Assembly: GCA_964423205.1 (NCBI GenBank)
Contig: CAYRDX010000017.1
Span: 6,817 to 70,816, forward strand
Direction of reading: 5' to 3'
Length of the DNA: 64,000 nucleotides
Source: UBA6168 sp964423205
GTDB taxonomy: Bacteria > Bacteroidota > Bacteroidia > Chitinophagales > Saprospiraceae
The notes under the pieces are model-generated. The model ran no database searches and was not told the DNA's origin. It worked only from the letters and a program-made list of their open reading frames with translations. This document shows, piece by piece, positions 8,053-16,887 of the stretch; position 1 is the first letter of the stretch; each line of letters opens with the position of its first letter. A program made the position numbers and the translations under genes.

Positions 8053-8499
8053 TCATCTTACCATTGGAAAATGTGGTATTCCGTCTTCAAGATATTGCTT
8101 TCCACTTACGACAAAACCATAGCCTTCGTAAAATTTTCGCAGATAAGTCTGGGCTCCAATTTTAATATTCTCATTTGGGAAGAGTTGTTCCATTTGTTCC
8201 ATGACAACTTTCATGAGACCTTTGCCAACTCCGGTCTTTCTGATACTTGAAGCAGTTACCACTCTTCCAAGGGAAGCATGGTGCTCATAAGAAATGCCTT
8301 TGGGAATCAAGCGGGCGTAGGCCACAATCTTACCATTGTCATCAAAACCCATCATGTGCCAGGAATGTGGGTCAACACCATCGGCATCCTGATATGGACA
8401 GTTTTGCTCCACCGCAAAAACTTCCAACCTTAAGGCTATGATGGCATAAAGTTGTGATACTGTGAGTTCGTGAAATGGTTTGCAACGAAAGGTTACCAT
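8053..8499 (-). CDS. elaA: GNAT family N-acetyltransferase, ElaA type
   Basis: 148 residues. The ElaA signature is clear: LYAIIALRLEVFAVEQNCPY near the N-terminus, DADGVDPHSWHM, then the acetyl-CoA loop region LGRVVTASSIRKTGVGKGL and YGFVVSGKQYLEDGIPH at the end. ElaA proteins are cytoplasmic GNAT enzymes whose physiological substrate is not established. The full family length is present. It is divided from the MDR oxidoreductase upstream by 40 bp on the same strand, so co-transcription is possible. Confidence 0.92.
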   Translation of the reverse strand: MVTFRCKPFHELTVSQLYAIIALRLEVFAVEQNCPYQDADGVDPHSWHMMGFDDNGKIVAYARLIPKGISYEHHASLGRVVTASSIRKTGVGKGLMKVVMEQMEQLFPNENIKIGAQTYLRKFYEGYGFVVSGKQYLEDGIPHFPMVR

Positions 8500-8539
8500 A
8501 TGGTTATGCTTGTGTTTTCGGGATAGAGGTAGTACGATT

Positions 8540-9553
8540 CTAACAGCTTACAGTTACTTTCCCGGTAGTTTTTCCGGATTTAAAAAGGCGAATGGCATCG
8601 GGCAATTCATCGAAGCTGAAATGATGCCCAACCATGGGTTTGCCAATTTTCAGCTCCGCAATTTCAGCCAGCAACTCATGCATTATTTCTGCTTTCTCGT
8701 ACAGGTAAATGAGGTTGAAACCTAAAATACCTTTATTGTCCTCTGCCAATTGTTGTGCATCAATTTTGGGACGCTGTATAAACTTCCATAACAATTTCAG
8801 AATATTCGGCCTGTCGCCCTCGGAAGCATACTGCGCTGCACCGTAAACAACGGTCCTCCCCTGCGGTGCAAGTTTGGCAAAACCTTGTTTGAGTACTTTG
8901 CCACCTATACATTCCATCACCAGATTCAATTCCCTGCCACCAAGTGCTTCATCCAGCTTTTGCGGAAAATCATCACCTCTTACAATTATCCTGTCAACAC
9001 CTTCTTTTGTAAGTAAATCCGATTTTGAAGGACTGCCGATGGTACCTATTGTGAATGCTCCCATTTTTTTGGCCAAACGGTTGGCTAAGATTCCCACACC
9101 ACCAGCCGCGCTGTGAATTAATACTGTGTGTCCGGCCTGCAAACCACCTAGTGAGACAAGAGCATAATAGGCTGTGAGCACCTGCACCAGATAAGATGCC
9201 CCCTCCTCAAAACTCCAATCATCAGGTAATGGAATGACATAAGCTGAGCCAATATTAAGATGTGAAGTATAGGCACCAAAACGGGTGACACCCATTACCC
9301 GATCGCCCACCTTCACATTTTTTACTTCTTTTCCTGTTTTCAATATGACGCCGGAATATTCCAATCCCGGGGTAAATTCTCCCTTTGGAGTAGCACTGTA
9401 GAGGCCCCAAATGGCAAAAACATCAGCAAAGTTTAATCCAATGGCCTTCACTTCGACTGTCACCTCATTTGGCCCGGGTTCAGGCAACTCTTCGTTTACT
9501 ATTTTCAGGTTTTTAATATTGCCAGCTTTTAGCCGGTAAGCTTTTCTCAGCAT
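8540..9553 (-). CDS. MDR-family NAD(P)H:quinone oxidoreductase-like protein (VAT-1-like)
   Basis: 337 residues from the ATG at 9553. An N-terminal GroES-like domain (VEVKAIGLNFADVFAIWGLY, PGLEYSGVI) is followed by a Rossmann domain with the NADP-binding motif HSAAGGVGILANRLAKKMGA and the usual late element KTTGKVTV. There are no zinc-ligand cysteines in the usual places, so it belongs with the zinc-free quinone reductase / VAT-1-like branch of medium-chain reductases. The substrate cannot be read from sequence. The frame continues a few codons upstream, but MLRKAYRL aligns with family starts. Confidence 0.88.
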   Translation of the reverse strand: MLRKAYRLKAGNIKNLKIVNEELPEPGPNEVTVEVKAIGLNFADVFAIWGLYSATPKGEFTPGLEYSGVILKTGKEVKNVKVGDRVMGVTRFGAYTSHLNIGSAYVIPLPDDWSFEEGASYLVQVLTAYYALVSLGGLQAGHTVLIHSAAGGVGILANRLAKKMGAFTIGTIGSPSKSDLLTKEGVDRIIVRGDDFPQKLDEALGGRELNLVMECIGGKVLKQGFAKLAPQGRTVVYGAAQYASEGDRPNILKLLWKFIQRPKIDAQQLAEDNKGILGFNLIYLYEKAEIMHELLAEIAELKIGKPMVGHHFSFDELPDAIRLFKSGKTTGKVTVSC

Positions 9554-9645
9554 ATTTGTTTTTTTGCAAATGTAAGCCACATTCGCGGTTGAATGGAGAT
9601 GTAGCGGCTGAGTGATGAATTTTTATTGAAACTTGCGGTGAAAAT

Positions 9646-9725
9646 GAGTTGAGAGGGTTGAGGGAATTTAGAAAGTTGAGAGAAGGTCATATTATCCAGC
9701 TCAACTCTCTCAACCTCCTCAACTC
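9646..9725. repeat. GTTGAG-rich inverted repeat, copy 1
   Basis: A left arm with GTTGAGAGGGTTGAGGGAAT and a right arm ending CTCAACCTCCTCAAC flank a unique centre. The left arm matches the arms of the larger element at 27622-27697 at most positions, so these are two copies of one dispersed palindromic repeat. It lies between the divergent MDR and GHMP kinase genes. Confidence 0.65.
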
Positions 9726-9779
9726 AAGATACGTACCGCTTCTGGAATTTATTTATCGTTAAGGACATCACGCGATAGC

Positions 9780-10715
9780 ATGAAAGATTACAGAGTACAT
9801 CCAAAGAAGACATACCCGGCAAAATTACTCCTGTTCGGTGAGCATACCGTGAACCTTGGCTCCAAGGCTCTGGCAATGCCTTTAAACTATTTCTCTGGTG
9901 AATGGCTTTTCGGTGACGGGGCTGAAGAAGAAAACTTAGCGGACCTCCAGGAGTTACTTCCGGATTTTGCCGATTATATCAGCCAACTGCAAAAAGGAAA
10001 GAAAAAAGAGGAAAGGATAATAGACCATCTTGAATTCAAACAAGAAGTGTCAGAGGGATTATTTTTCTTTTCTGATATACCCATAGGATATGGCGTTGGC
10101 AGCTCAGGTGCCTTGGTAGCTGCAGTCTTGGACAGGTTTGGACTCAAGCACAAGGATGATTTTACCTTACCCGAATTGCGAACCCAATTGGCGGAAATGG
10201 AAGCCTTCTTTCATGGTAAAAGCAGCGGCACAGATCCCCTGGTTTGCTTTACAAACAAAGCACTATTACTTGCCCAGGAAAAAATTGAGGTTGTTAAACT
10301 CCACATGCATGGGGCATTTACCATGTTCCTGATCGACACCAAAATACAAAGGCAGGCAACTCCGTTCATTGAATATTTTATGAATCAAAGCAAGGACTCT
10401 GGTTTCAGAAAACTCATCGACGATGTGTTGATTCCTTATACAGATTGGGCAATCTATTCCATGGTTAATAAAAAATGGAAAGACATTGAAAGTGCCTTTT
10501 ATGAAATAAGCAATTTCCAGTTCCGGCATTTGCCCGGACTCATTCCGGAAGGATTTCAGGAATTATGGGAAGACGGACTGAATAGTAATTATTTCAAAAT
10601 AAAACTTTGCGGTGCTGGAGGAGGAGGATTCTTACTGGGTTTCACAGAGGATTTTCCCAGGTTTGAAAAATCATACCCTGACCTTAGAATCATACCTGTT
10701 AACTTCCTTCATTAG
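9780..10715 (+). CDS. GHMP kinase, probably mevalonate kinase
   Basis: 311 residues with all three GHMP motifs: LLFGEHTV (17-24), the phosphate-binding PIGYGVGSSGA (101-111) and the late CGAGGGGFLLGF (about 279-290). HGKSSGTDP at 145-153 matches the mevalonate-kinase form of the substrate loop with its catalytic Asp. Mevalonate kinase phosphorylates mevalonate to 5-phosphomevalonate in isoprenoid synthesis. No other mevalonate-pathway gene is in the window, so specificity rests on motif resemblance. It is followed after 17 bp by the GT9 gene, suggesting co-transcription. Confidence 0.85.
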   Translation: MKDYRVHPKKTYPAKLLLFGEHTVNLGSKALAMPLNYFSGEWLFGDGAEEENLADLQELLPDFADYISQLQKGKKKEERIIDHLEFKQEVSEGLFFFSDIPIGYGVGSSGALVAAVLDRFGLKHKDDFTLPELRTQLAEMEAFFHGKSSGTDPLVCFTNKALLLAQEKIEVVKLHMHGAFTMFLIDTKIQRQATPFIEYFMNQSKDSGFRKLIDDVLIPYTDWAIYSMVNKKWKDIESAFYEISNFQFRHLPGLIPEGFQELWEDGLNSNYFKIKLCGAGGGGFLLGFTEDFPRFEKSYPDLRIIPVNFLH

Positions 10716-10732
10716 CAGCATAAGGCCATACA

Positions 10733-11815
10733 ATGAATAATCCGGGCAAAATATTAATCATCCGTTTTTCATCCATAGGCGATATCATGTTGACAACGCC
10801 TGTAATTCGCTGCCTGAAACAACAGACTGGGGCCGAAATTCACTATTTGACAAAAGAAAAATACCTGCCGCTGCTGGAGCACAATCCATACATCGACCGG
10901 ATTTATACCATAAACGACACCCTCGAAACTGTTTTACAGAAGCTGAATGATGAGAAGTACGACTACTTTATTGACCTGCATAAAAACCTGAGAAGCCGTT
11001 TTGTCAGGATGGCACTGCGCAGTACCACCTACTCATTTAACAAGCTAAATTTTGAAAAATGGTTGTTGGTCAATTTTAAGGTGAACCGCTTGCCAGCCAT
11101 TAGTGTAGTTGACCGCTACATGCAAGCTGTTGCAGCTTTCGGTGTCGTAAACGATGGCCAGGGCCTCGACTATTTTCTGCATCCAAACTTCCCCGAGCCC
11201 CGAGGCTTCGGGGCAGGCAAACCTCGAACTTCAAACTTCAAACTTCCTCCGATAGCTATCGGAGCCAAACTTCCTCCGATAGCTATCGGAGCCAAACCTC
11301 AAACTTCAAACTACGTAGCATTCGCCATTGGGGCTGCCCACCAAACCAAAAGGCTTCCGACTGATAAAATTGTGCAGATTTGTAAAGGCCTTACACTTCC
11401 CGTCGTTCTTCTCGGCGGCGAGAATGAATTTGATGAAGGTGAGATCATCGTTTCGCAAAGTGGTGAAAAAGTTGCTAATCTTTGTGGCTTGTTGAGCCTT
11501 CATGAATCGGCCCAATTAATCATGAACTCTTCATTGGTAATAACCCATGATACGGGCATGATGCACATCGCAGCAGCTTTCCAAAAAGACATATTATCCA
11601 TCTGGGGAAACACGGTTCCGGTGTTTGGCATGTATCCTTATTATAAAAAAGGCGTTGAAAGGAACACTTTCTTTGAAGTACAGGGACTTTCCTGCAGACC
11701 ATGCTCCAAAATTGGTTTTCAGAATTGTCCGAAAGGGCATTTCAGATGCATGCATGAACAGGAGCCTGAAGCTATTATCAATAAAGCGGAAAGCATTTTA
11801 AAGCAACACAAATGA
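10733..11815 (+). CDS. Glycosyltransferase family 9 (heptosyltransferase-like) with a repeat-derived insert
   Basis: 360 residues. The ADP-heptose:LPS heptosyltransferase fold is shown by ILIIRFSSIGDIMLTTPVIR at the N-terminus, YDYFIDLHKN, FAIGAAHQTKRLP, PVVLLGGENE and the donor-site region LVITHDTGMMHIAAAF. The family adds sugars to the LPS core at the inner membrane. Between residues about 154 and 194 the protein contains a Pro/Ala/Gly-rich insert (LPPIAIGAK twice) encoded by two 27-bp direct repeats and an 18-bp palindrome. The reading frame is kept. The insert lies in the loop between the two Rossmann domains, so the enzyme may still fold. Confidence 0.88.
   Translation: MNNPGKILIIRFSSIGDIMLTTPVIRCLKQQTGAEIHYLTKEKYLPLLEHNPYIDRIYTINDTLETVLQKLNDEKYDYFIDLHKNLRSRFVRMALRSTTYSFNKLNFEKWLLVNFKVNRLPAISVVDRYMQAVAAFGVVNDGQGLDYFLHPNFPEPRGFGAGKPRTSNFKLPPIAIGAKLPPIAIGAKPQTSNYVAFAIGAAHQTKRLPTDKIVQICKGLTLPVVLLGGENEFDEGEIIVSQSGEKVANLCGLLSLHESAQLIMNSSLVITHDTGMMHIAAAFQKDILSIWGNTVPVFGMYPYYKKGVERNTFFEVQGLSCRPCSKIGFQNCPKGHFRCMHEQEPEAIINKAESILKQHK
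11197..11310. repeat. Palindromic repeats inside the GT9 reading frame
   Basis: GCCCCGAGGCTTCGGGGC (11197-11214) is a perfect hairpin. AACTTCA-type short repeats follow, then CTCCGATAGCTATCGGAG at 11247-11264 and again at 11274-11291, each inside a 27-bp direct repeat. This is intergenic-type repeat sequence placed in frame in a coding region. Confidence 0.85.
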
Positions 11816-12018
11816 AATGTCTGACCTTATGCAAATATGCAACTCAGCAATCCATTTGACTCACTTTGAAAAAGGACTCCCGACGAGTAATGCCAAAAAC
11901 TGCTACCTTCGGGAAACCTGAAGACCACGATTTTGAAAGACCCAATGGATAAACAAAGAGATTGATGTAGTTGTATTTTATTAACCAAAGACAAAATCAC
12001 CGGACCAATACACAGCTT

Positions 12019-13065
12019 ATGCGAATTTTGAAGACACTTTATCCTTTCCTTTTAATTACTGTTTTCATCAACACTGCCAGGGGACAGGATTTACACAATT
12101 CCCTGTTCTACATGAACCCCCTGCACATCAATCCGGCATTTAGTGGAGCCTTTGAAGGAACCTACCGGGCGGGTGGCCTGTACCGGGATCAGTCCAGATT
12201 TGTGGTTACCAATGCCTATTCGACACCATCCTTTTATTTGGATGCTCCGGTATTGATGATTGCCAAACGACATTGGTTGGGAGTTGGCGGACTCATGTTT
12301 CAGGATGTAGCCGGTGATGGAAAACTGCGAACCGCTTCTTTTCAATTGTCAGGGGCATTGCATGCCGCACTGGACAAAAAGTCCAATAATGTCCTGACTT
12401 TAGGTGTTCAGTGGGGACAAGTGTCGAGAACCATAAAAAATGTAAGAGGCTACAGGGCAGGTGATGAACTCGAAAAAATTCTGAAGGGTTTCTCAAACCC
12501 CCTGACTGATGATGAAGTACTGAATTCCACGGGATCGGGAAAACTGGAGCCTGAAAAAAGCTACTCTGATATCAACGCCGGAATTATGTTGAAATCGAAA
12601 CTGGCGGACAACCGGGATTTCAACATTGGAGTATCGGTAAGACACATTACCACACCCAATCACAATTTTGCCGCTTCTAATGAGGATTTACCCATGAGAA
12701 TCACCGCCCATGCTCAATTCAATACGCCCCTGAAAGGCAACTGGTCACTTACTCCGGAGTTATACTACACCACTATGGACAAAGCAAATCAAATGCAGGT
12801 GCATGGCTGGGTTGGTTACATGGTAAAACCGGAGAAAAACGTAAAGGTGAGCGCCGGACTTGGGTACCGCAGTGGAGATGCCGGTCAGGCACTTATTGGC
12901 CTCGATTATGGCGACGTAAAAGCCCAGTTTGCTTACGACATCACATTATCCCAGCTCAATAAAGCCAATAACTACTTCGGCGGATTCGAAATAGCTGTTT
13001 ATTACATCGGTAAGATTTACAAGAAACCAGTAGTGAAACCCGTTATTCTTTGTCCTCATCTGTAA
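12019..13065 (+). CDS. Type IX secretion system PorP/SprF family outer-membrane protein
   Basis: 348 residues starting at the ATG at 12019, with a signal peptide (MRILKTLYPFLLITVFINTA followed by RGQD). The mature start, SLFYMNPLHINPAFSGAFEG, is the diagnostic PorP/SprF opening. Alternating beta strands continue to the end, consistent with an outer-membrane barrel. These proteins take part in T9SS export or anchor specific partner proteins. The gene is followed after 88 bp by an OmpA/PD40 protein, a pairing typical of Bacteroidota, where the two act together at the cell surface. Confidence 0.93.
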   Translation: MRILKTLYPFLLITVFINTARGQDLHNSLFYMNPLHINPAFSGAFEGTYRAGGLYRDQSRFVVTNAYSTPSFYLDAPVLMIAKRHWLGVGGLMFQDVAGDGKLRTASFQLSGALHAALDKKSNNVLTLGVQWGQVSRTIKNVRGYRAGDELEKILKGFSNPLTDDEVLNSTGSGKLEPEKSYSDINAGIMLKSKLADNRDFNIGVSVRHITTPNHNFAASNEDLPMRITAHAQFNTPLKGNWSLTPELYYTTMDKANQMQVHGWVGYMVKPEKNVKVSAGLGYRSGDAGQALIGLDYGDVKAQFAYDITLSQLNKANNYFGGFEIAVYYIGKIYKKPVVKPVILCPHL

Positions 13066-13153
13066 GCTTTTTAAACCTTAAGCAGTTTAATCACTTAAGG
13101 CAAAGCAAGACCTAAACCAACAGCAAGAAGTTTTGAACTGACAATTACGCATC

Positions 13154-15781
13154 ATGAAAAGATATAGCCTGCTTGCAGCATTTCTGTTTATCCTGGTTTC
13201 ATTCAATTGGGCTCAACCCCTGAACAGGCCCACCTACGCCACTATGATAAAAACCGCCGAAGAACAAATGGCGAAAATGGATTATTACCGCGCTCTTGAG
13301 TGGTATGATAAGGCTTATGAAGAGTCGCGTGATGCAGAACTTACTGTCCTCATCGCCGACCTGAACTACATGCTTCGGGACTATACTCAGGCAGAAAGAT
13401 GGTATGGAAGGGCATTTCGGCCAACACGCAGTAACCGGAACAACATCGAAAAGATTGAAGAGAAGCGCTTTGAGTACGCACGTTCATTGAAAATGACAGA
13501 AAAGTATGATGAGGCCATTGAGCAGTTCGACTTATTTATGGGCAAAACCAAAGATGAGACACGAAGGGAATTGGCAGAGCTGGAAAAAATTGGTTGCGAG
13601 TTCGCCAAAGTTGCGAAAACCCAGGATGGACTAACCATCACCAATGCCGGGCGCGATGTCAACACCCGAAATTCAGAATACTCAGCTTACCTGAGTGCTG
13701 ATAAAATGGAAATGTATTTTTCCAGCCTCTTTGCCAATGAGGTTGTGGAAATTGACGAAAAGAACAATGACTATCATTCCAAAATTTTCAAGTCAACCCG
13801 TGGTGAAAGGGGGTGGTCAAAGCCGGAAGTATTGGATGAGAACATCAACCGGCCGGGATTTTTCAATGTAAACCTTTCCCTCACTCCTGATGGTCGCAGA
13901 ATGTTTTTCAACCGGGAATTGCTCGTTGGTAATGTTGTCACCGAAAGCAAAATTTATGTAAGCGAAAATCAGGTCAGCACATGGGGCCCAGCCCAATTGG
14001 TCAATGGTGTAAATGGGGAATACCTTGCCAAATCTCCCGCAGCTGGTGAACTTTTCGGGAGAGAAGTCCTCTTCTTTGTCTCCAATATGGAAGGAGGTTT
14101 TGGCGGGTATGATATTTATTACGCCACATACAAAGGTGGGGGTCAATATGGCGGCCCCGTCAATTTGGGTCCCAAAATCAATACAGCGGGCGATGAGGAG
14201 ACTCCATTTTACAGGGATGGTGTGCTCTATTTCAGCTCAACCGGCCATCCCGGGATTGGCGGATACGACATTTTTATGAGCACATGGAACGGTACACTCT
14301 GGAGCAAACCCGCCAACCTCGGTAAAGGTTACAATTCCAGTGTGGACGACCTATACTTCATGCTCGACAAGGAAGGCTACCAGGGATTGCTCGTATCCAA
14401 CAGAGCCGCAGAAGGCGCCCGTTCATTGAAAGGCAGGACCTGCTGTAACGACATCTATAATGTCAATCTCAAAAAAATCGTGGCCGATTTACTGGCAACC
14501 TCCTATGATAGCGACACCAAACTTCCGCTGAATGGTACCACTGTGGAACTTTTTGAATTGCGCGACGATGTTCCCAAACTCATTGGCACCAAAACCAACC
14601 CAACCGGCAACAGTTTTGATTTCCCATTGGAACTGGATATGACTTACTGGATTATAGGTTCAGCTGATAACTACGACAATGACACATTGGAATTCAGTAC
14701 GCTGGGTCTGTTCGATTCCAAAACCTATCAATTGCAGCTCATGCTCAAGCCGGGCAAACGTTTCATTCGAATCAGCAGGGAGCAGCCATTTGTTCTTGAA
14801 AACATCTTTTACGATTTCGACGATGATAAAATCCTGAAGGAAGCAGAAGTGGACCTCGAATTCATCAGAGGCCTGATGGTCGAGTATCCCGATATGGTTA
14901 TTGAACTTTCTTCTCACACTGACTCCAGGGGAACCGATATCTATAATAATGACCTATCTCAAAGAAGAGCCGAATCGGCCAGGCGTTGGTTAGTATCCCG
15001 TGGTGTTGAACGTAGGCGCATTGAAGCAAAAGGTTACGGAAAGACCGCCGCAAAAACAGTGGATGCACGAATTGCAGAAAAGAATCCTTTCCTGAAAGTT
15101 GGTGATGTCTTAACCGATTCCATCATTTTCAAACTTCTTCCTGATACGGTAAAGTTTGAGGCAGCCCACCGTGTGAACAGAAGGACTGAATTCAAGATTT
15201 TGTCGGGCCCAACCAGTATTACCATTGAAGAGGAAAAGCTCATCCAAATTGGTAACAGAAAGGTCGATGGTGCAGAACCTCCAAAACAGGAGCAGAAAAA
15301 CGAAGAAAGAAAACCAGACACACGCCGGAGAGGTGGCAATACTCCCGGAGGTGACAGCCTGAAAGACCCCATTCGAATCAGCATTATTCCCAAACAGGAC
15401 AGCTTAGTCATTGACAAATTGTCATCGCTGTTTGGTAAAAAGGACCTTAAAGGGTTACCCATTATGCAGTTTGAGCAAAGGATTGTCGATTTTGGAAAAG
15501 TGAGAAAAGGGGAAACCCGGGAACACATTTATATTTTCAGAAACATGGGTGATGTTCCTCTTGAAATTGACATTGCTTCGAGCTGCGATTGCACCAGTCT
15601 TGATTATTCCACTACACCGGTTGCTCCGGGAGCTACCGGAAAAATCAAAGTAGTTTTTGACAGCTCTTCCAAAGACGTGAAAGAATTCATTGATGTGGAC
15701 ATTTTCCTGAAGAATACAGATCCAGCCAATGGCGCTCCTATTTTTGAGCGGGTTAAATATACTTTTGATATAGAGAAGTAG
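13154..15781 (+). CDS. PorE-like OmpA protein with TPR, PD40 propeller and C-terminal DUF1573
   Basis: 875 residues, exported (signal ending FNWAQ). Order of parts: TPR-like helices (about 25-160), a PD40/WD40-like propeller with repeats such as EYSAYLSADKMEMYFSS and GGFGGYDIYYA (about 170-440), a carboxypeptidase-regulatory-like module (about 450-545), and an OmpA peptidoglycan-binding domain (FYDFDDDKI, ELSSHTDSRGTDIYNNDLSQ, RRIEAKGYG; about 555-690). A charged linker then leads to a DUF1573 module (VDFGKVRKGE, SSCDCTSLDY; about 775-870). The first four parts match T9SS-linked PorE-like proteins that tie the complex to peptidoglycan. The C-terminal DUF1573 addition is unusual. It pairs with the PorP gene just upstream. 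Confidence 0.9.
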   Translation: MKRYSLLAAFLFILVSFNWAQPLNRPTYATMIKTAEEQMAKMDYYRALEWYDKAYEESRDAELTVLIADLNYMLRDYTQAERWYGRAFRPTRSNRNNIEKIEEKRFEYARSLKMTEKYDEAIEQFDLFMGKTKDETRRELAELEKIGCEFAKVAKTQDGLTITNAGRDVNTRNSEYSAYLSADKMEMYFSSLFANEVVEIDEKNNDYHSKIFKSTRGERGWSKPEVLDENINRPGFFNVNLSLTPDGRRMFFNRELLVGNVVTESKIYVSENQVSTWGPAQLVNGVNGEYLAKSPAAGELFGREVLFFVSNMEGGFGGYDIYYATYKGGGQYGGPVNLGPKINTAGDEETPFYRDGVLYFSSTGHPGIGGYDIFMSTWNGTLWSKPANLGKGYNSSVDDLYFMLDKEGYQGLLVSNRAAEGARSLKGRTCCNDIYNVNLKKIVADLLATSYDSDTKLPLNGTTVELFELRDDVPKLIGTKTNPTGNSFDFPLELDMTYWIIGSADNYDNDTLEFSTLGLFDSKTYQLQLMLKPGKRFIRISREQPFVLENIFYDFDDDKILKEAEVDLEFIRGLMVEYPDMVIELSSHTDSRGTDIYNNDLSQRRAESARRWLVSRGVERRRIEAKGYGKTAAKTVDARIAEKNPFLKVGDVLTDSIIFKLLPDTVKFEAAHRVNRRTEFKILSGPTSITIEEEKLIQIGNRKVDGAEPPKQEQKNEERKPDTRRRGGNTPGGDSLKDPIRISIIPKQDSLVIDKLSSLFGKKDLKGLPIMQFEQRIVDFGKVRKGETREHIYIFRNMGDVPLEIDIASSCDCTSLDYSTTPVAPGATGKIKVVFDSSSKDVKEFIDVDIFLKNTDPANGAPIFERVKYTFDIEK

Positions 15782-15800
15782 AAGAAAGCACAACAAACAA

Positions 15801-15838
15801 AAAGGGCCGGTTTGAATACATTTTCAAACCGGCCCTTT
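15801..15838. terminator. Strong bidirectional terminator between ompA-like gene and apaG
   Basis: A perfect 16-bp stem, AAAGGGCCGGTTTGAA (15801-15816) with its complement at 15823-15838, has A-rich and T-rich flanks on the two sides. It lies between convergent genes and can end both transcripts. Confidence 0.92.
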
Positions 15839-15853
15839 TTGTAAAACCATAAA

Positions 15854-16240
15854 TCAGTTGAGTTTGAAGGGTGGAATTAACCTGAACTCAGGGACTTTAA
15901 CTTCGAACTCATAATTATCGGAAACACGAAGCATCACATAGTATCCCGACATTTTACCAATATCCGTCATCAGAGGGCACCATGAGGTGTATTCATGCCT
16001 TTCCATAGGCCCCAGAACAGGTTGTTGGCCAATTACCCCTTCACCCTGCACTTCGCGTTTCATCCCATTGGACTCCTGTATATACCAATGGCGCCGCAGC
16101 AATTGAACCGTATGGTCGCTGAGGTTCTCAATTACTATTTGATAGGCATGAACGTACTTGTGCTGAGCCGGGAAGGACTCATTGGGTAAATAAAAAGGCT
16201 GTACGCTGATTTTAATTCCGTGCGTCGTTAGTGTTTCCAT
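15854..16240 (-). CDS. apaG: ApaG protein
   Basis: 128 residues, full ApaG length. Conserved text: VHAYQIVIENLSDHTVQLLR, RHWYIQESNG, VQGEGVIGQQPVLGP, YTSWCPL and GYYVML. ApaG is a single fibronectin-III-like domain. In enterobacteria it sits with apaH and affects divalent-metal resistance, but its biochemical role is not settled. Here apaH is not adjacent; the gene stands alone ahead of a strong terminator, with gmk and yicC upstream on the same strand. Confidence 0.95.
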   Translation of the reverse strand: METLTTHGIKISVQPFYLPNESFPAQHKYVHAYQIVIENLSDHTVQLLRRHWYIQESNGMKREVQGEGVIGQQPVLGPMERHEYTSWCPLMTDIGKMSGYYVMLRVSDNYEFEVKVPEFRLIPPFKLN

Positions 16241-16293
16241 GAATACAAAACGTTAATCCGGGATGATACGCCGGCCAAAGTAAAAAGCTTTTT

Positions 16294-16884
16294 TCATGTT
16301 TGTATCTCTTTGACTGCAGAACCTTCCATTAACCATTGCTTTACAATGTATTCTGCTTTCCTTAATGCCTCTTCCAAAATCTTGTTTTCCAGTACCACAT
16401 CAAATTCAGTTTCAAAACTTAGTTCGAGTTCAGCTTTTGCAATCCGCCTTTTTAAACTCTCCTCACTTTCTGATTTTCTAAGTGTCAGTCGTTCCAGCAA
16501 TGCTACCTTGGATGGTGGCTTCACAAAAATCGCAAGGCTGTTTCCGGGAAAAGCCTTTTTCAGGTTCAAGGCTCCTCGAACATCAACATCAAAAATGACG
16601 TGTTTGCCGAGGTCCCATAACCTCTTTACCTCTGACAAAAGTGTACCATAAAATTGATTTTCATAGACTTCCTGCCATTCAACAAATGATTTTTTTTCAA
16701 TAAGGGACTTAAACTCTTCGTTTCCCATGAAATAATAATCTTTTCCGTCTTTTTCATTAGCCCTTTGACCGCGGGTTGTGGCAGAAATGGAAAATGCAAG
16801 CTCGGGAAACACTTTGAGCAGGTGTTTTACAATGGTAGTTTTACCCGCACCGGAAGGTGCTGTAACGACGATGAGCTTGTGCAT
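16294..16884 (-). CDS. gmk: Guanylate kinase
   Basis: 196 residues. P-loop APSGAGKTT near the N-terminus, SISATTRGQRANEKDGKDYY for GMP binding, FVEWQEVYENQFYGT, VIFDVDVRGALNLKK, and the lid region LERLTLRKSESEESLKRRI. It phosphorylates GMP to GDP in nucleotide supply. It begins 3 bp after the stop of yicC on the same strand, a widespread and conserved gene pair. Confidence 0.97.
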   Translation of the reverse strand: MHKLIVVTAPSGAGKTTIVKHLLKVFPELAFSISATTRGQRANEKDGKDYYFMGNEEFKSLIEKKSFVEWQEVYENQFYGTLLSEVKRLWDLGKHVIFDVDVRGALNLKKAFPGNSLAIFVKPPSKVALLERLTLRKSESEESLKRRIAKAELELSFETEFDVVLENKILEEALRKAEYIVKQWLMEGSAVKEIQT

Positions 16885-16887
16885 ATA

